39,868 bases of DNA from Kiritimatiellales bacterium (GTDB lineage Bacteria > Patescibacteriota > Gracilibacteria > Peribacterales > Peribacteraceae), in the NCBI GenBank assembly GCA_021734665.1, contig JAIPIN010000005.1, forward strand, positions 1 to 39,868. Reading direction: 5' to 3'. The notes beneath the pieces were generated by a model. The model searched no databases, was not told the DNA's origin, and worked only from the letters and a program-made list of their open reading frames with translations. Below, piece by piece: positions 16,772 to 25,810 of this stretch (its first letter is position 1; every line of letters starts with the position of its first letter). The translations under genes and the position numbers were made by a program.

Positions 16772-18577
16772 ATGTCACGGAGAGTGCTATTAGCGTTGGC
16801 AATTGTTACGTTCCTGACGTATGCCCCTTCTTTGGGGAATGATTTTGTTACCTACGACGACGATCTACTTGTTTATCAAAACCCAAATGTACTTAGTTTT
16901 ACACCGCATACGATCGCTGCAGTTTTTACAACGTACGATCCAGAGCTCTATGTTCCAATAACATTAGTAAGCTACCAGATTGAACGTGTTCTCTTTGGGC
17001 TGAATCCATTCATTTTTCATCTAACAAATATTCTGCTTCATATTGGCTCTGCTCTTCTTGTTTTTTGGATTGCGCTTAAACTTGTATTGCACCGATCTCA
17101 GCAATACGCCTTTGAGATAGCTCTAACTACTAGTGTGCTTTTTGCGCTCCATCCAATAAATACCGAAGCAGTTGCATGGATTGCTGCGCGCAAGGATATT
17201 CTTTCTGGGTTTTTCTTTTTCGCATCATTCGCGTTATATCTTAAGTTTTCTGAATCTTGTAAGCGGCGTGATTATATAATGAGCATTATTGCATTTGCAC
17301 TTGCCTTGGGCTCTAAGGTATCGGTTGTATTTTTACCTTTTGTTTTGCTACTTACAGATTGGTTCACAGGAAAAGAATTAAATTTAAAAAATCTAAAAGA
17401 AAAATCACCATTCTTTCTACTCAGCTTAATCTTTGGATTAATTGCTCTTCTGGGTAAACAAGCTCAGATTGCAGTTCTCACATTGGTTGAGCAAATTCTT
17501 CTTTCTGCCAAAGGAGTTTCTTTTTACCTTTGGAAGCTGGTGTGGCCAACCGAGCTAAGCATCTTTCATCCGCAAAGTTATCCTATTAATACAATTGGTT
17601 TAGATCTTATTGTTCCTCTTATTTTAATTACTTTTCTTGTTGTAATTGCGCTTGTTTCTTTAAAAAGACGAGGAGTTATTTTCTTTAGTATTTCAACATT
17701 TCTGTTGATGCTTGTGCCTACTTTTGCAACCTTCTGGAAAAACGGTTTTGTGTACTTTGCATCCGAGCGCTATGCGTACAGCGCATTATTTGGAATATTT
17801 TTTCTATTAAGCTTTGTATTTATACCGACAATTATAAGGCTGACAGAAAAACGAAAGTGGATGGAAGTTCCAGTAAAGGCTGGCGGATTGTTGATTGGGC
17901 TGTTTCTTGCCTTCTTATCTATTGTGCAGGCAGATACGTTTAAAAATGGCGAGATACTTCTTAGGCATGCACTAGCATTCAATCCAGATTCCACTCACGC
18001 ACTTAATAATCTGGGTACTACGCTATATCAGAATGATCGTTTAGATGAAGCGCTGGAGATGTATGACAAGGCACTTGCTATAGATCCTCTGTTGCCGCAG
18101 GTTCATACCAATAGAGGTCTCATACTGTTGAAGCAGGGTAAGATAGAAGCGGATGAAGCATTTCGTAAAGCTATTTCATCTACGCCGCTATATCGAGATC
18201 TTTTGGAAGACGAGTTGCAATGTTATTTTTTCCTTTCCGAAATTATGTTGGAGCGTGGCAACAGCTCAGAGGCAACGCGATTTCTAAAGCAGGCCACAGA
18301 GGCGGGTCCTAACTATTTTTCCCCGCATTACAATTTGGGTATTCGATATCAGGGCTTAAGACAAAGTGAAAAGGCTTATGAGGAATTTGTGAAGGCGGCT
18401 GCTATTAACTCTCGTGATATAGATGCGAACTATAGGCTGGCTGCAGTTGCAGCGGAGACCGGCAGATTGCAAGAGTCTGTTGATGCTTTAAAAAAGGTGG
18501 TTCGTATGGATTCAGGATATGGAAAGTCTAAGGAGCATCTGGAGAATCTTGAAAAGGTTTTGGAGCAGACACAGTAG
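16772..18577 (+). CDS. TMTC-like multi-pass membrane protein with C-terminal TPR repeats (putative GT-C type glycosyltransferase)
   Basis: TYAPSLGNDFVTYDDDLLVYQNPNV, LFALHPINTEAVAWIAARKDILSGFFF, then TPR DSTHALNNLGTTLYQNDRLDEALEMYDKALAIDP. Confidence 0.88.
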   Translation: MSRRVLLALAIVTFLTYAPSLGNDFVTYDDDLLVYQNPNVLSFTPHTIAAVFTTYDPELYVPITLVSYQIERVLFGLNPFIFHLTNILLHIGSALLVFWIALKLVLHRSQQYAFEIALTTSVLFALHPINTEAVAWIAARKDILSGFFFFASFALYLKFSESCKRRDYIMSIIAFALALGSKVSVVFLPFVLLLTDWFTGKELNLKNLKEKSPFFLLSLIFGLIALLGKQAQIAVLTLVEQILLSAKGVSFYLWKLVWPTELSIFHPQSYPINTIGLDLIVPLILITFLVVIALVSLKRRGVIFFSISTFLLMLVPTFATFWKNGFVYFASERYAYSALFGIFFLLSFVFIPTIIRLTEKRKWMEVPVKAGGLLIGLFLAFLSIVQADTFKNGEILLRHALAFNPDSTHALNNLGTTLYQNDRLDEALEMYDKALAIDPLLPQVHTNRGLILLKQGKIEADEAFRKAISSTPLYRDLLEDELQCYFFLSEIMLERGNSSEATRFLKQATEAGPNYFSPHYNLGIRYQGLRQSEKAYEEFVKAAAINSRDIDANYRLAAVAAETGRLQESVDALKKVVRMDSGYGKSKEHLENLEKVLEQTQ

Positions 18578-18600
18578 TCCGATATATATTATCCAAATGA

Positions 18601-19005
18601 TTATGATTGTTTTCCTTTTATTCTTGTAATTTCGTCGTCTCTTGAATCATAAAGAGACGAGTCAAATTTTTCTGCAAAATGTTCTGCAAGTAATCCGCAT
18701 ATTTCCGATGCTTCTTGTTTGAATTTGGGTAATTCATCCTCCTGCAGTTTCACTGCGTATGTGTGAGGATATGCTTGTACTAAAGCTTCTGCAGGGGCGC
18801 ATGATCCACACCATTCTAAGCATACATTACCATCACTTATAATCGTCGCTTCGTTGGGCAATGGTAATTTTTGACAGAATATTTCATTACATATTACTCG
18901 AATTCTTGCACGAACCGCGTCGGGCATTGGTGGTCCTTTGGTATCTTGATCTAATACTTTTAGTATTTGTTTAGGTGAATGATACCTATCTGCTAGCCAT
19001 CCCAT
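18601..19005 (-). CDS. Hypothetical protein
   Basis: ORF without competing overlap; contains CLEWCGSCAPAEAL. Confidence 0.6.
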   Translation of the reverse strand: MGWLADRYHSPKQILKVLDQDTKGPPMPDAVRARIRVICNEIFCQKLPLPNEATIISDGNVCLEWCGSCAPAEALVQAYPHTYAVKLQEDELPKFKQEASEICGLLAEHFAEKFDSSLYDSRDDEITRIKGKQS

Positions 19006-19187
19006 ATCTTTATAGAGTAAGAAATCAGTTAGCTGATCGTAATGGATTTAAATTGCGAAACAAATGGATTATAGGCGTATTTTTCGTTGTTATCTCAGGG
19101 TCAAACTTGAGCATATTGTGCTTGTGAATCAACTTTGTAGGGTTCATTAGTTGCGCAGTATTTTATACTCCTTATACTTCTTTGCGC

Positions 19188-19262
19188 GGCCCGTTCGTCT
19201 AGTGGTTAGGACGCCAGGTTCTCATCCTGGTAACAGGAGTTCGATTCTCCTACGGGCTACCA
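19188..19262 (+). tRNA. tRNA-Glu (anticodon CUC at 19221-19223), 3' CCA encoded
   Basis: Cloverleaf: acceptor ggcccgt/acgggct, anticodon arm ccagg-ttctcat-cctgg, T arm aggag-ttcgatt-ctcct, then a-cca. Confidence 0.95.
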
Positions 19263-19305
19263 ATTTGCTTTCAGAAAAGCTGCTTTTGCGTTACCATCAC
19301 AAACC

Positions 19306-19872
19306 ATGCGAATCTTTGCTCTAGAAACGGACGTAAACAAGATCAAAAAGCGCTTCTGCGCGGAAGGTGAGGAGGAAATATTGCTAACGTATTATCATGG
19401 GCTCTCGTTCCTGTTCGCCATATTTCGTGAAATTTTTATTACTATGGGATTGGGGATTTTAGGCGCAATTGGTTGGCACTTTGATTGGCCGATGCTTTGG
19501 ACAGTTGGGATTATATTTCTCTTGTGGTTTGTTTTTGTATTCTTCAATTTGATGAAGGCATATATAGATTGGGCGTACGACTTTATTCTAATTACAACAG
19601 ACAAAGTAATTCTGTTGGATCAGACTTCATTCTTTAAGCGGGAAATTAAACCAATCCATATAGAAAATATTGGAGGAGTAAGTACCAAGACACAGTACTG
19701 GGATATATTCCCGTTTGGCATTCTCTGTATACATCTTAAAGAAGGATTAGGAGGACAAAGTATTACCAAGCATTACGTACCTCGCGCACGAAAAGTTGCT
19801 GGAATACTTTCGGATGTCATCACTAAATATCAGCGTCATCAGCCTACGGCTCAGGAGGTTCTACCAAGTTGA
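19306..19872 (+). CDS. Membrane protein with PH-like domain
   Basis: Two TM segments followed by DFILITTDKVILLDQTSFFKREIKPIHIENIGGVSTKTQYWDIFPFGILCIHL. Confidence 0.7.
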   Translation: MRIFALETDVNKIKKRFCAEGEEEILLTYYHGLSFLFAIFREIFITMGLGILGAIGWHFDWPMLWTVGIIFLLWFVFVFFNLMKAYIDWAYDFILITTDKVILLDQTSFFKREIKPIHIENIGGVSTKTQYWDIFPFGILCIHLKEGLGGQSITKHYVPRARKVAGILSDVITKYQRHQPTAQEVLPS

Positions 19873-20211
19873 TTCATCATCATTCGATATAGCATGATCG
19901 GTTCCTCTACATTGATTGGGCGTACAATGTTCGGTTCCTTTTGTGTAAGTTGCGTTATTTGAGGCGGCCACATTGCATATTGCAACGCAAATGCGAAGGG
20001 TATCTGTAGATAATGTTTCTAATCTATTTGGAATCTTTCGGTGTGCTGTAAGTAAACCAACAAGTTGTTCGCGTGTCGCATCACTTAAATCTCTGCATTC
20101 TCGCAAGACTGCAATTGCATCTGGATCATCTTCATCATAACAATCGATTGATACTTTAAGTAAGCTTGCAATATTACTAATGCCGGCAATTGTTAGCAAT
20201 TCTTCATCCAT
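19861..20211 (-). CDS. Hypothetical protein
   Basis: ORF convergent with the PH-like gene, 12-bp overlap; no family recognised. Confidence 0.5.
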   Translation of the reverse strand: MDEELLTIAGISNIASLLKVSIDCYDEDDPDAIAVLRECRDLSDATREQLVGLLTAHRKIPNRLETLSTDTLRICVAICNVAASNNATYTKGTEHCTPNQCRGTDHAISNDDESTW

Positions 20212-20244
20212 TGGTTCGCCACTATAGAACTGCTTTGCTCTACG

Positions 20245-22584
20245 TCAAATAGTTTCTCTCAAAGCTTCTAACTGAGATTCGGATAGTATTTGTGATAGTT
20301 CTATGTCTGATGCATTTCTAATCCCTTCCACCGATCCAAACCTTTCCATAAGCTCTTTCTTGGTCTTTTCTCCAATCCCAGTAACATCGTCTAGTGCAGA
20401 ATGAATCGCTGCTTTAGACCCCTTTTTCTCTCTTAAATGATTGGCAAATCTGTGGGCCTCATTTCGTAGTCTCATCAGTAAGAATTTGGCTTGGGAATCT
20501 TTTTGGAAGGAGATAGGGTGGCTAGAACTAGGGATGAATACTTCCTCTTCGCGTTTAGCGAGTCCTATAAGAGGAATTTCTAATTCAAGTTTTTTTAGAA
20601 CTGCAGCAATGGTGGAGACTTGTCCTTTTCCTCCGTCAATTACTAAGAGATCTGGCTTGGCGAGAAGAGATGAGTCATCTTTATGGTCCTTTAATGAGTA
20701 CATCATTACAGTTCTATCTTTTAGTTTCTTTTTTAGAGGAGCAGGTACATCTTTTATGTACTGGAATCCAAGTTCTCCGAAGAAATTTTCGTCTTCTTTC
20801 TTCATAATTGCATATACCTTTCCTTTTTTAATTCGATGCAATAGCTTTCGTGCCATTAGTGATACCAGAATAGGATCTTGCCACTTTTCATGTGTCCATA
20901 AGTGCTCAAGTTCAACTATCGCCCCTTTGTGTTCACGCATTGATCCGTAAGAAATGATTACATCTGCTTTGCGAGCGACTATGAAATCCTTAGGATCAAT
21001 TTTTTCTTTGGTTGTTTTTTCCAAAAACTCAATTTCCTTCTTTCTAACTTTGCCGAATGTGATGCCTTTTGCTTTCCACTTCTTTTCTTCCTCTTTAATG
21101 TTTTGAGTTAAGTACTTAAGCCGACGCTTCAAAGTTTCAGCAAGCGCCTTATAGTCATCCACTTCACCATCTTTTAGTGTGCGTATAGTAAATGAGCGAT
21201 ATTGATCGTTTGCAGCTTTGCCATTCTTAGCTACTGCCATGCTTCCTACGGTTTCGCTCCCGCTTAAATGAGAAATGTCATAGCATTCAATGCGCTTTGG
21301 TTTTTCGGCTAACTCAAGCGTATTTTGTAGTTCTTCCAGAGCATTTTCTATATTTGCAGCAGCAGTTTCCCACTTGGTTTCCATCTGTTTCATCTTTTCT
21401 TGTGCGTTCTTCTCGGCGAGCATTAGTAACTTCGATTTTTTTCCTCGTTCTGGGATTCGCAATTCTACTTTTTTGTCACGTTGATCTTCTAGCCACTGTT
21501 GCAGCAGTGAATGTTCTTCCAATTCTTCACCTATGACAATAACATTTGGAATGTCTGGTGTGGTCGAATAATATTGCGGTATAAATTGTGCAAGAGCTTC
21601 ACTAACATTTTCAGCTTCACCTGCGAGTGTAAGACTAAGATCATCAATCAGCTTTCCGTCACGCACTTTAAAGAGGACGACGAGTGCTTTTCCGTTCACA
21701 ACTGCCATGCCCAAGATATCGGTGTCTTCATTGGATGTGTCGGAGACAAGTTGGCTCTCCATATGCTCAATGGATTGAATGGTGTTTCGGAATTTGGCGG
21801 CCTTTTCGAACTTCTTTTCGGATGCTGCTTGTTTCATCTTTTCCGTGAGCTTATTTATTGCAGTTTTTCGCTTACCTTTGAGGAAATCAGAGACATTATC
21901 AATTATCTCGCAGTACTGTTTATGAGAAAGCATTCCTTTGCAAAGTCCGCAACATTCTCCTATCTGCAATTCCAAACACGGCTTGGAATCTTTGTTAAAT
22001 ATTTTTGATGTATCTTCACCTTTTTCCGCAGCACGATTGAGTGATTCGAGTGATTTTTTGCATGCTTTATAAGGAAAGACGGAGTGAAGCATGTCCATAG
22101 TCTTTCTAATATTGTCGGCGCCAATAAAAGGACCGAATCCAATTGTATTTGGCGCTGTGTTTCTTCGTACAACTTCTACAATTGGATATGGGTCGCGTGA
22201 AATCTGAACATATAAATAACTCTTATCATCTTTCATTAATACGTTGTACTTTGGTTTATTCTCTTTTATAAGATTTGTTTCCAGTACTAGGGCTTCTAAT
22301 TCAGAATTTGTAACCGTTACATCAAAGTCTGCTAGTTGTTTTCGCATTGCCAGCTTCCATGGCCCTAATTTCTTATCCTCTTTTTGGCCACCCCCCTTCG
22401 CTGAAGCTACGGGGGGCAAGTACGATTTCAATCGGTTTCTAAGATTCTTCGCCTTACCGATATATAGCACTTTCCCATTCTTATCGAGCCAGCGATAGAT
22501 CCCTGGGCTTTGAGGAGCTTGAGCAGCTCGTTTTCTTAGCTCTTCCAATGGATCATCTGCCTTTGATTTCTTGATGGATGGCAT
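20245..22584 (-). CDS. uvrC: Excinuclease ABC subunit C
   Basis: GIY-YIG SPGIYRWLDKNGKVLYIGKAKNLRNRLKSY; KPKYNVLMKDDKSYLYVQI; RIECYDISHLSGSETVGSMAV; LLVIDGGKGQVS; C-terminal HhH. Confidence 0.98.
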   Translation of the reverse strand: MPSIKKSKADDPLEELRKRAAQAPQSPGIYRWLDKNGKVLYIGKAKNLRNRLKSYLPPVASAKGGGQKEDKKLGPWKLAMRKQLADFDVTVTNSELEALVLETNLIKENKPKYNVLMKDDKSYLYVQISRDPYPIVEVVRRNTAPNTIGFGPFIGADNIRKTMDMLHSVFPYKACKKSLESLNRAAEKGEDTSKIFNKDSKPCLELQIGECCGLCKGMLSHKQYCEIIDNVSDFLKGKRKTAINKLTEKMKQAASEKKFEKAAKFRNTIQSIEHMESQLVSDTSNEDTDILGMAVVNGKALVVLFKVRDGKLIDDLSLTLAGEAENVSEALAQFIPQYYSTTPDIPNVIVIGEELEEHSLLQQWLEDQRDKKVELRIPERGKKSKLLMLAEKNAQEKMKQMETKWETAAANIENALEELQNTLELAEKPKRIECYDISHLSGSETVGSMAVAKNGKAANDQYRSFTIRTLKDGEVDDYKALAETLKRRLKYLTQNIKEEEKKWKAKGITFGKVRKKEIEFLEKTTKEKIDPKDFIVARKADVIISYGSMREHKGAIVELEHLWTHEKWQDPILVSLMARKLLHRIKKGKVYAIMKKEDENFFGELGFQYIKDVPAPLKKKLKDRTVMMYSLKDHKDDSSLLAKPDLLVIDGGKGQVSTIAAVLKKLELEIPLIGLAKREEEVFIPSSSHPISFQKDSQAKFLLMRLRNEAHRFANHLREKKGSKAAIHSALDDVTGIGEKTKKELMERFGSVEGIRNASDIELSQILSESQLEALRETI
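22388..22420. repeat. GC-rich palindromic element in frame inside uvrC
   Basis: gccaccccccttcgctgaagctacggggggcaa: CCACC..TTCGC-tgaa-GCT.CGG..GGCA; encodes PPVASAKGGGQ (minus strand). Confidence 0.7.
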
Positions 22585-22585
22585 G

Positions 22586-22656
22586 GCCTATTGGCATATT
22601 AGCAAATTAGAAGTTAGCTAGTAGCAAATTAGCTAAAAGCTAATAGCCAATAGCCC
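22586..22656. repeat. Word-repeat hairpin upstream of uvrC
   Basis: ggcctattggcatattagc...gctaatagccaatagccc with iterated TTAGCTA words. Confidence 0.65.
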
Positions 22657-22674
22657 CAAGATTGCGTCATACTA

Positions 22675-23013
22675 TTGAATATGTCTTCCATTCCTATAAA
22701 GATCAATCTATCAGAGTATGTTGATCAGCTTAATAAGCCGTGGTCACCTATAGATATTGCTCGTTTCAACGATCAAGTTCTTAGATTGGCAATGTTTGAA
22801 GGGGAATTTAATTGGCATCAGCATGAAGAAGATGAACTCTTTATGGTAGTTCGGGGAGAAATAACTATTCAAATGTGTGATCAGGCTGACATGGTTCTTA
22901 CAAATAATGAGTTTGGGATTATTCCAAAAGGCGTCGAGCATTGTCCTAGGAGTGATGGGCAATCTTTTGTATTAATGGTTGAGCCTGCAAGCTTACAATC
23001 ACAAGGAGATTAA
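22675..23013 (+). CDS. Cupin domain-containing protein
   Basis: MFEGEFNWHQHEEDELFMVVRGEITIQMCDQADMVLTNNEFGIIPKGVEHCP. Confidence 0.93.
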   Translation: MNMSSIPIKINLSEYVDQLNKPWSPIDIARFNDQVLRLAMFEGEFNWHQHEEDELFMVVRGEITIQMCDQADMVLTNNEFGIIPKGVEHCPRSDGQSFVLMVEPASLQSQGD

Positions 23014-23024
23014 CACTTTACTTT

Positions 23025-23852
23025 ATGATTCCTCTCGTATCTGTTCTTATATTAAATTACCGCACCCCGCTTAATACGGTGGAGTGTGTGAAGAATATTC
23101 AGAAGCAAACAGTTGCTGGGGATATGGAGATAATTGTGATAGATAATCATTCGGATGACGATTCAATCGGCATACTTAGGAATCGTCTCGAAGATTTTGC
23201 GAATGTTCGTATTGTAGAAGTTCCTAGGAACTTAGGATTTGGTAAGGGTAACAATATTGGAGAGCGATATGCAAAAGGGGAGTACATCGTAATCCTTAAT
23301 CCAGATACCGAGCCAGAGCCAGAAGCTATAGAGAAATTAATAAAGGTGTTAAAAGCAGATGAGTCTATTGGGATTATTGCTCCCAAGCTTGTTTTTCCAG
23401 ATGGCACAGCGCGTGATTCTTATAGAACATTCCCAACAATTCCTGATCTGATTATCAAACGCACTTTCCTAAAGCACATTTTTACAGGTCGACTCAAGCG
23501 ATATTTGCAGCATGAACGTGATCCTATATTTGTGCGTGATACGGATTGGGTAGTTGGAGCGTGCTTGGTTATAAGAAGAAGTTTGTTCGAAAAGTTGGAG
23601 GGATTTGATCCACGATTCTTTTTATTTTTTGAAGATACAGATCTTTGTAGGCGATGCTGGGGAATTGGCAAGAAGGTTTTATATTATCCAGAAGCAAGTG
23701 CAGGAGACAGAAAGCACAGGCTCAGTGGATCAAGCCTTTTGCCGTTGTTGACAAAAAGAGCGGGCAGAGCACACCTTGTTAGTTCATGCAGATACTTTTG
23801 GAAATGGAGTGGTATAAGGGGTCAAAAAGAGCAAAAGGAGTTAAAAGAGTAA
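23025..23852 (+). CDS. Glycosyltransferase family 2 (rhamnosyltransferase-like)
   Basis: SVLILNYRTPLNTVECVKNIQKQT, IVIDNHSDDDSIGILR, VEVPRNLGFGKGNNIG, VILNPDTEPEPEAI, FFLFFEDTDLCRRCW. Confidence 0.95.
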   Translation: MIPLVSVLILNYRTPLNTVECVKNIQKQTVAGDMEIIVIDNHSDDDSIGILRNRLEDFANVRIVEVPRNLGFGKGNNIGERYAKGEYIVILNPDTEPEPEAIEKLIKVLKADESIGIIAPKLVFPDGTARDSYRTFPTIPDLIIKRTFLKHIFTGRLKRYLQHERDPIFVRDTDWVVGACLVIRRSLFEKLEGFDPRFFLFFEDTDLCRRCWGIGKKVLYYPEASAGDRKHRLSGSSLLPLLTKRAGRAHLVSSCRYFWKWSGIRGQKEQKELKE

Positions 23853-23900
23853 AAGGAGGATTCTTTCCTTTTTGGTTTCTTTTGCCTCTTTATTCTTGAC
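23821..23900. terminator. Hairpin of iterated GAGTAAAAG-type words; contains the GT2 stop codon
   Basis: gtcaaaaagagcaaaaggag...cctttttggtttcttttgcctctttattcttgac. Confidence 0.65.
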
Positions 23901-23948
23901 CCAATAGATCAATTCTCGTAGCCTTTCTTGGCTATAAACATTCAGTAC

Positions 23949-24617
23949 ATGGATACTATTGCTCTTACAGTAACGGCAAGGACGACCGAACAGGTTGCTA
24001 AACACATTCGTAAGGAGGGGAATGTGCCGTGTGTTCTGTATGGTAATGATATAGAGAACACTTCTTTGCAGTGCACTCACAAGGATGTTTTAAAAGCTTA
24101 TTCAGAAGCAGGTAAAAGCACATTGGTTGAACTAGATACAGGGTCCAAGAAGGTTCCTGTTTTGTTCCATCAAATTGAATTTCATCCAGTATCCGACAAG
24201 ATACTTCATGTAGACTTCTTTGCAGTAGATATGAAGAGGGAGATTGAAGCGCAGGTTCCTATTATCCACAAGGGAGAGTCGCCAGCTGTTAAAGATCTTG
24301 GAGGTATTCTGATTACTCCTCATGATCACGTAACTGTTAAGTGTTTGCCAACTGCATTACCACACGAGATTGTAGTAAATATCGAAAAACTTGAAGAGTT
24401 TGGTGCAGCGTTAACCGTTGCTGATTTGGAAGTTGCCGACGGTGTTGTTATTGTGGAAGATCCAGAGACTGTAATTGCAACAGTTCAAGAACCACGCAAG
24501 GAAGAAGTAGTAGAGGCTCCTGTAGAGAGTGAAGCTGGGGCAGAGGGCAATGCCGAAGTAGAAGATAAAGCAGAAGGTGAAGGTGGAGAAGGAGAGAAGA
24601 AAGAAGAAGAAAAATAG
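23949..24617 (+). CDS. rplY: 50S ribosomal protein L25/general stress protein Ctc (start probably 23949; ORF track gives 23928)
   Basis: LTVTARTTEQVAKHIRKEGNVPCVLYG; HVDFFAV; acidic Glu-rich C-terminal tail. Confidence 0.93.
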   Translation: MDTIALTVTARTTEQVAKHIRKEGNVPCVLYGNDIENTSLQCTHKDVLKAYSEAGKSTLVELDTGSKKVPVLFHQIEFHPVSDKILHVDFFAVDMKREIEAQVPIIHKGESPAVKDLGGILITPHDHVTVKCLPTALPHEIVVNIEKLEEFGAALTVADLEVADGVVIVEDPETVIATVQEPRKEEVVEAPVESEAGAEGNAEVEDKAEGEGGEGEKKEEEK

Positions 24618-24637
24618 TTTGTTCCAACAAAATCTAA

Positions 24638-25684
24638 ATGGCTTTCTTTGAACGTATTTTACTGCTCATCGTCCTAGTACTCACATTAGGAGCAGGCCTT
24701 TTTCTCGCGAGTAATATTCCACAACATTCATTGTTCACAGTATTAGAGCCTTTGCCAGGCCCTGCCGATTTGTTGCCCCAAAAAGATACCCCTTTAGTTT
24801 CTCCATTTTCCGAAATTATCGCCAAGCTAAGCATGGTTCCTGGCATGAAAAAGGAAGTGCCAATGATTGCTGTTGTAATAGAAAATCACGAGGGAGCTCG
24901 TCCGCACCAGCAAGGACTAGAAGAAGCGCTAATGATTCAGGAGCATATTGTAGAAGGTTTGATCTCGCGCTTTGTTGTGATATTCAATGCCAAAAAGCTA
25001 CCTAAGATTGTGGGTCCAGTACGCTCACTACGTAATTACTTCATAGATGCTTTGCTTCCACATACAAATGTAATTTTACATGCAGGAGGTAGTCCAGATG
25101 CATTAGCAAGAGCTAATGGTAATGAAGGCATTATTGCAATCAATGGTCTTTATTATGATAATTCAAAAAGCGATGACAAATTCATACGAATAGATGATAT
25201 TCCAGCTCCTCATAATCTATTTACTGGCAGAGATTATATAAAAGAGCTTTTGCCTAAGTGGATAGAGCCAAATCAGTGGCCTCCATATGACATAGGCAGG
25301 GCTCAGTCGGAAACAGGAGCAATTGCAATTAAGATAAATTTCTTCAATCCGGTACATAATGTTCAGTACAAATATCTCTCTGGATCAAGAAGGTATGAGC
25401 GCACTAATGGTGGCATGATAAGCGAAGCACATCCGCGTAATGTATTAGTATTAGAGGTTCCAATTATCGGAGAACGGGAATACGGTCGTTTGGATATAGA
25501 TATGCAAGGAAGAGGCAAGATGCTGTTGTTCCAAGCTGGTAAGGTGATAGAAGGCACATGGAGTAAAAGTGCACCAAAGGAAATGTATGAGTTTAAAACT
25601 TTAGATGGTGATAGCGTTAAATTTGCTTCTGGCCAGACGTGGATGACGGTAGTGCCGTCTATTTCGAGGGTTGATTGGGAGTAA
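24638..25684 (+). CDS. DUF3048 domain-containing membrane-anchored/lipid-facing protein
   Basis: IAVVIENHEGARPHQQGLEEALMIQEHIVEGLISRFVVIF, VGPVRSLRNYFIDALLPH, FKTLDGDSVKFASGQTWMTVVP. Confidence 0.88.
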   Translation: MAFFERILLLIVLVLTLGAGLFLASNIPQHSLFTVLEPLPGPADLLPQKDTPLVSPFSEIIAKLSMVPGMKKEVPMIAVVIENHEGARPHQQGLEEALMIQEHIVEGLISRFVVIFNAKKLPKIVGPVRSLRNYFIDALLPHTNVILHAGGSPDALARANGNEGIIAINGLYYDNSKSDDKFIRIDDIPAPHNLFTGRDYIKELLPKWIEPNQWPPYDIGRAQSETGAIAIKINFFNPVHNVQYKYLSGSRRYERTNGGMISEAHPRNVLVLEVPIIGEREYGRLDIDMQGRGKMLLFQAGKVIEGTWSKSAPKEMYEFKTLDGDSVKFASGQTWMTVVPSISRVDWE

Positions 25685-25685
25685 C

Positions 25686-25800
25686 GAGGATGTTTATTAG
25701 GTTGGTTAAGTTTAGTAGGTTCATTAAGTTGATTAGGTTGTTCTTTTTTAAATAGAGAACCTAATAAACGTAATCAGCTTAATATACCTACTAAACCTTT
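25686..25800. terminator. Long word-repeat hairpin between convergent genes
   Basis: tttattaggttggttaagtttagtaggttcattaagttgattaggtt versus aacctaataaacgtaatcagcttaatatacctactaaacc. Confidence 0.7.
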
Positions 25801-25810
25801 TTGCTGTAGA

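Noticed and set aside
24448-24630. Leu-rich minus-strand ORF (60 aa)
   Set aside because: Antisense of the Glu-rich L25 tail; artefact of GAA/GAG codons read in reverse.
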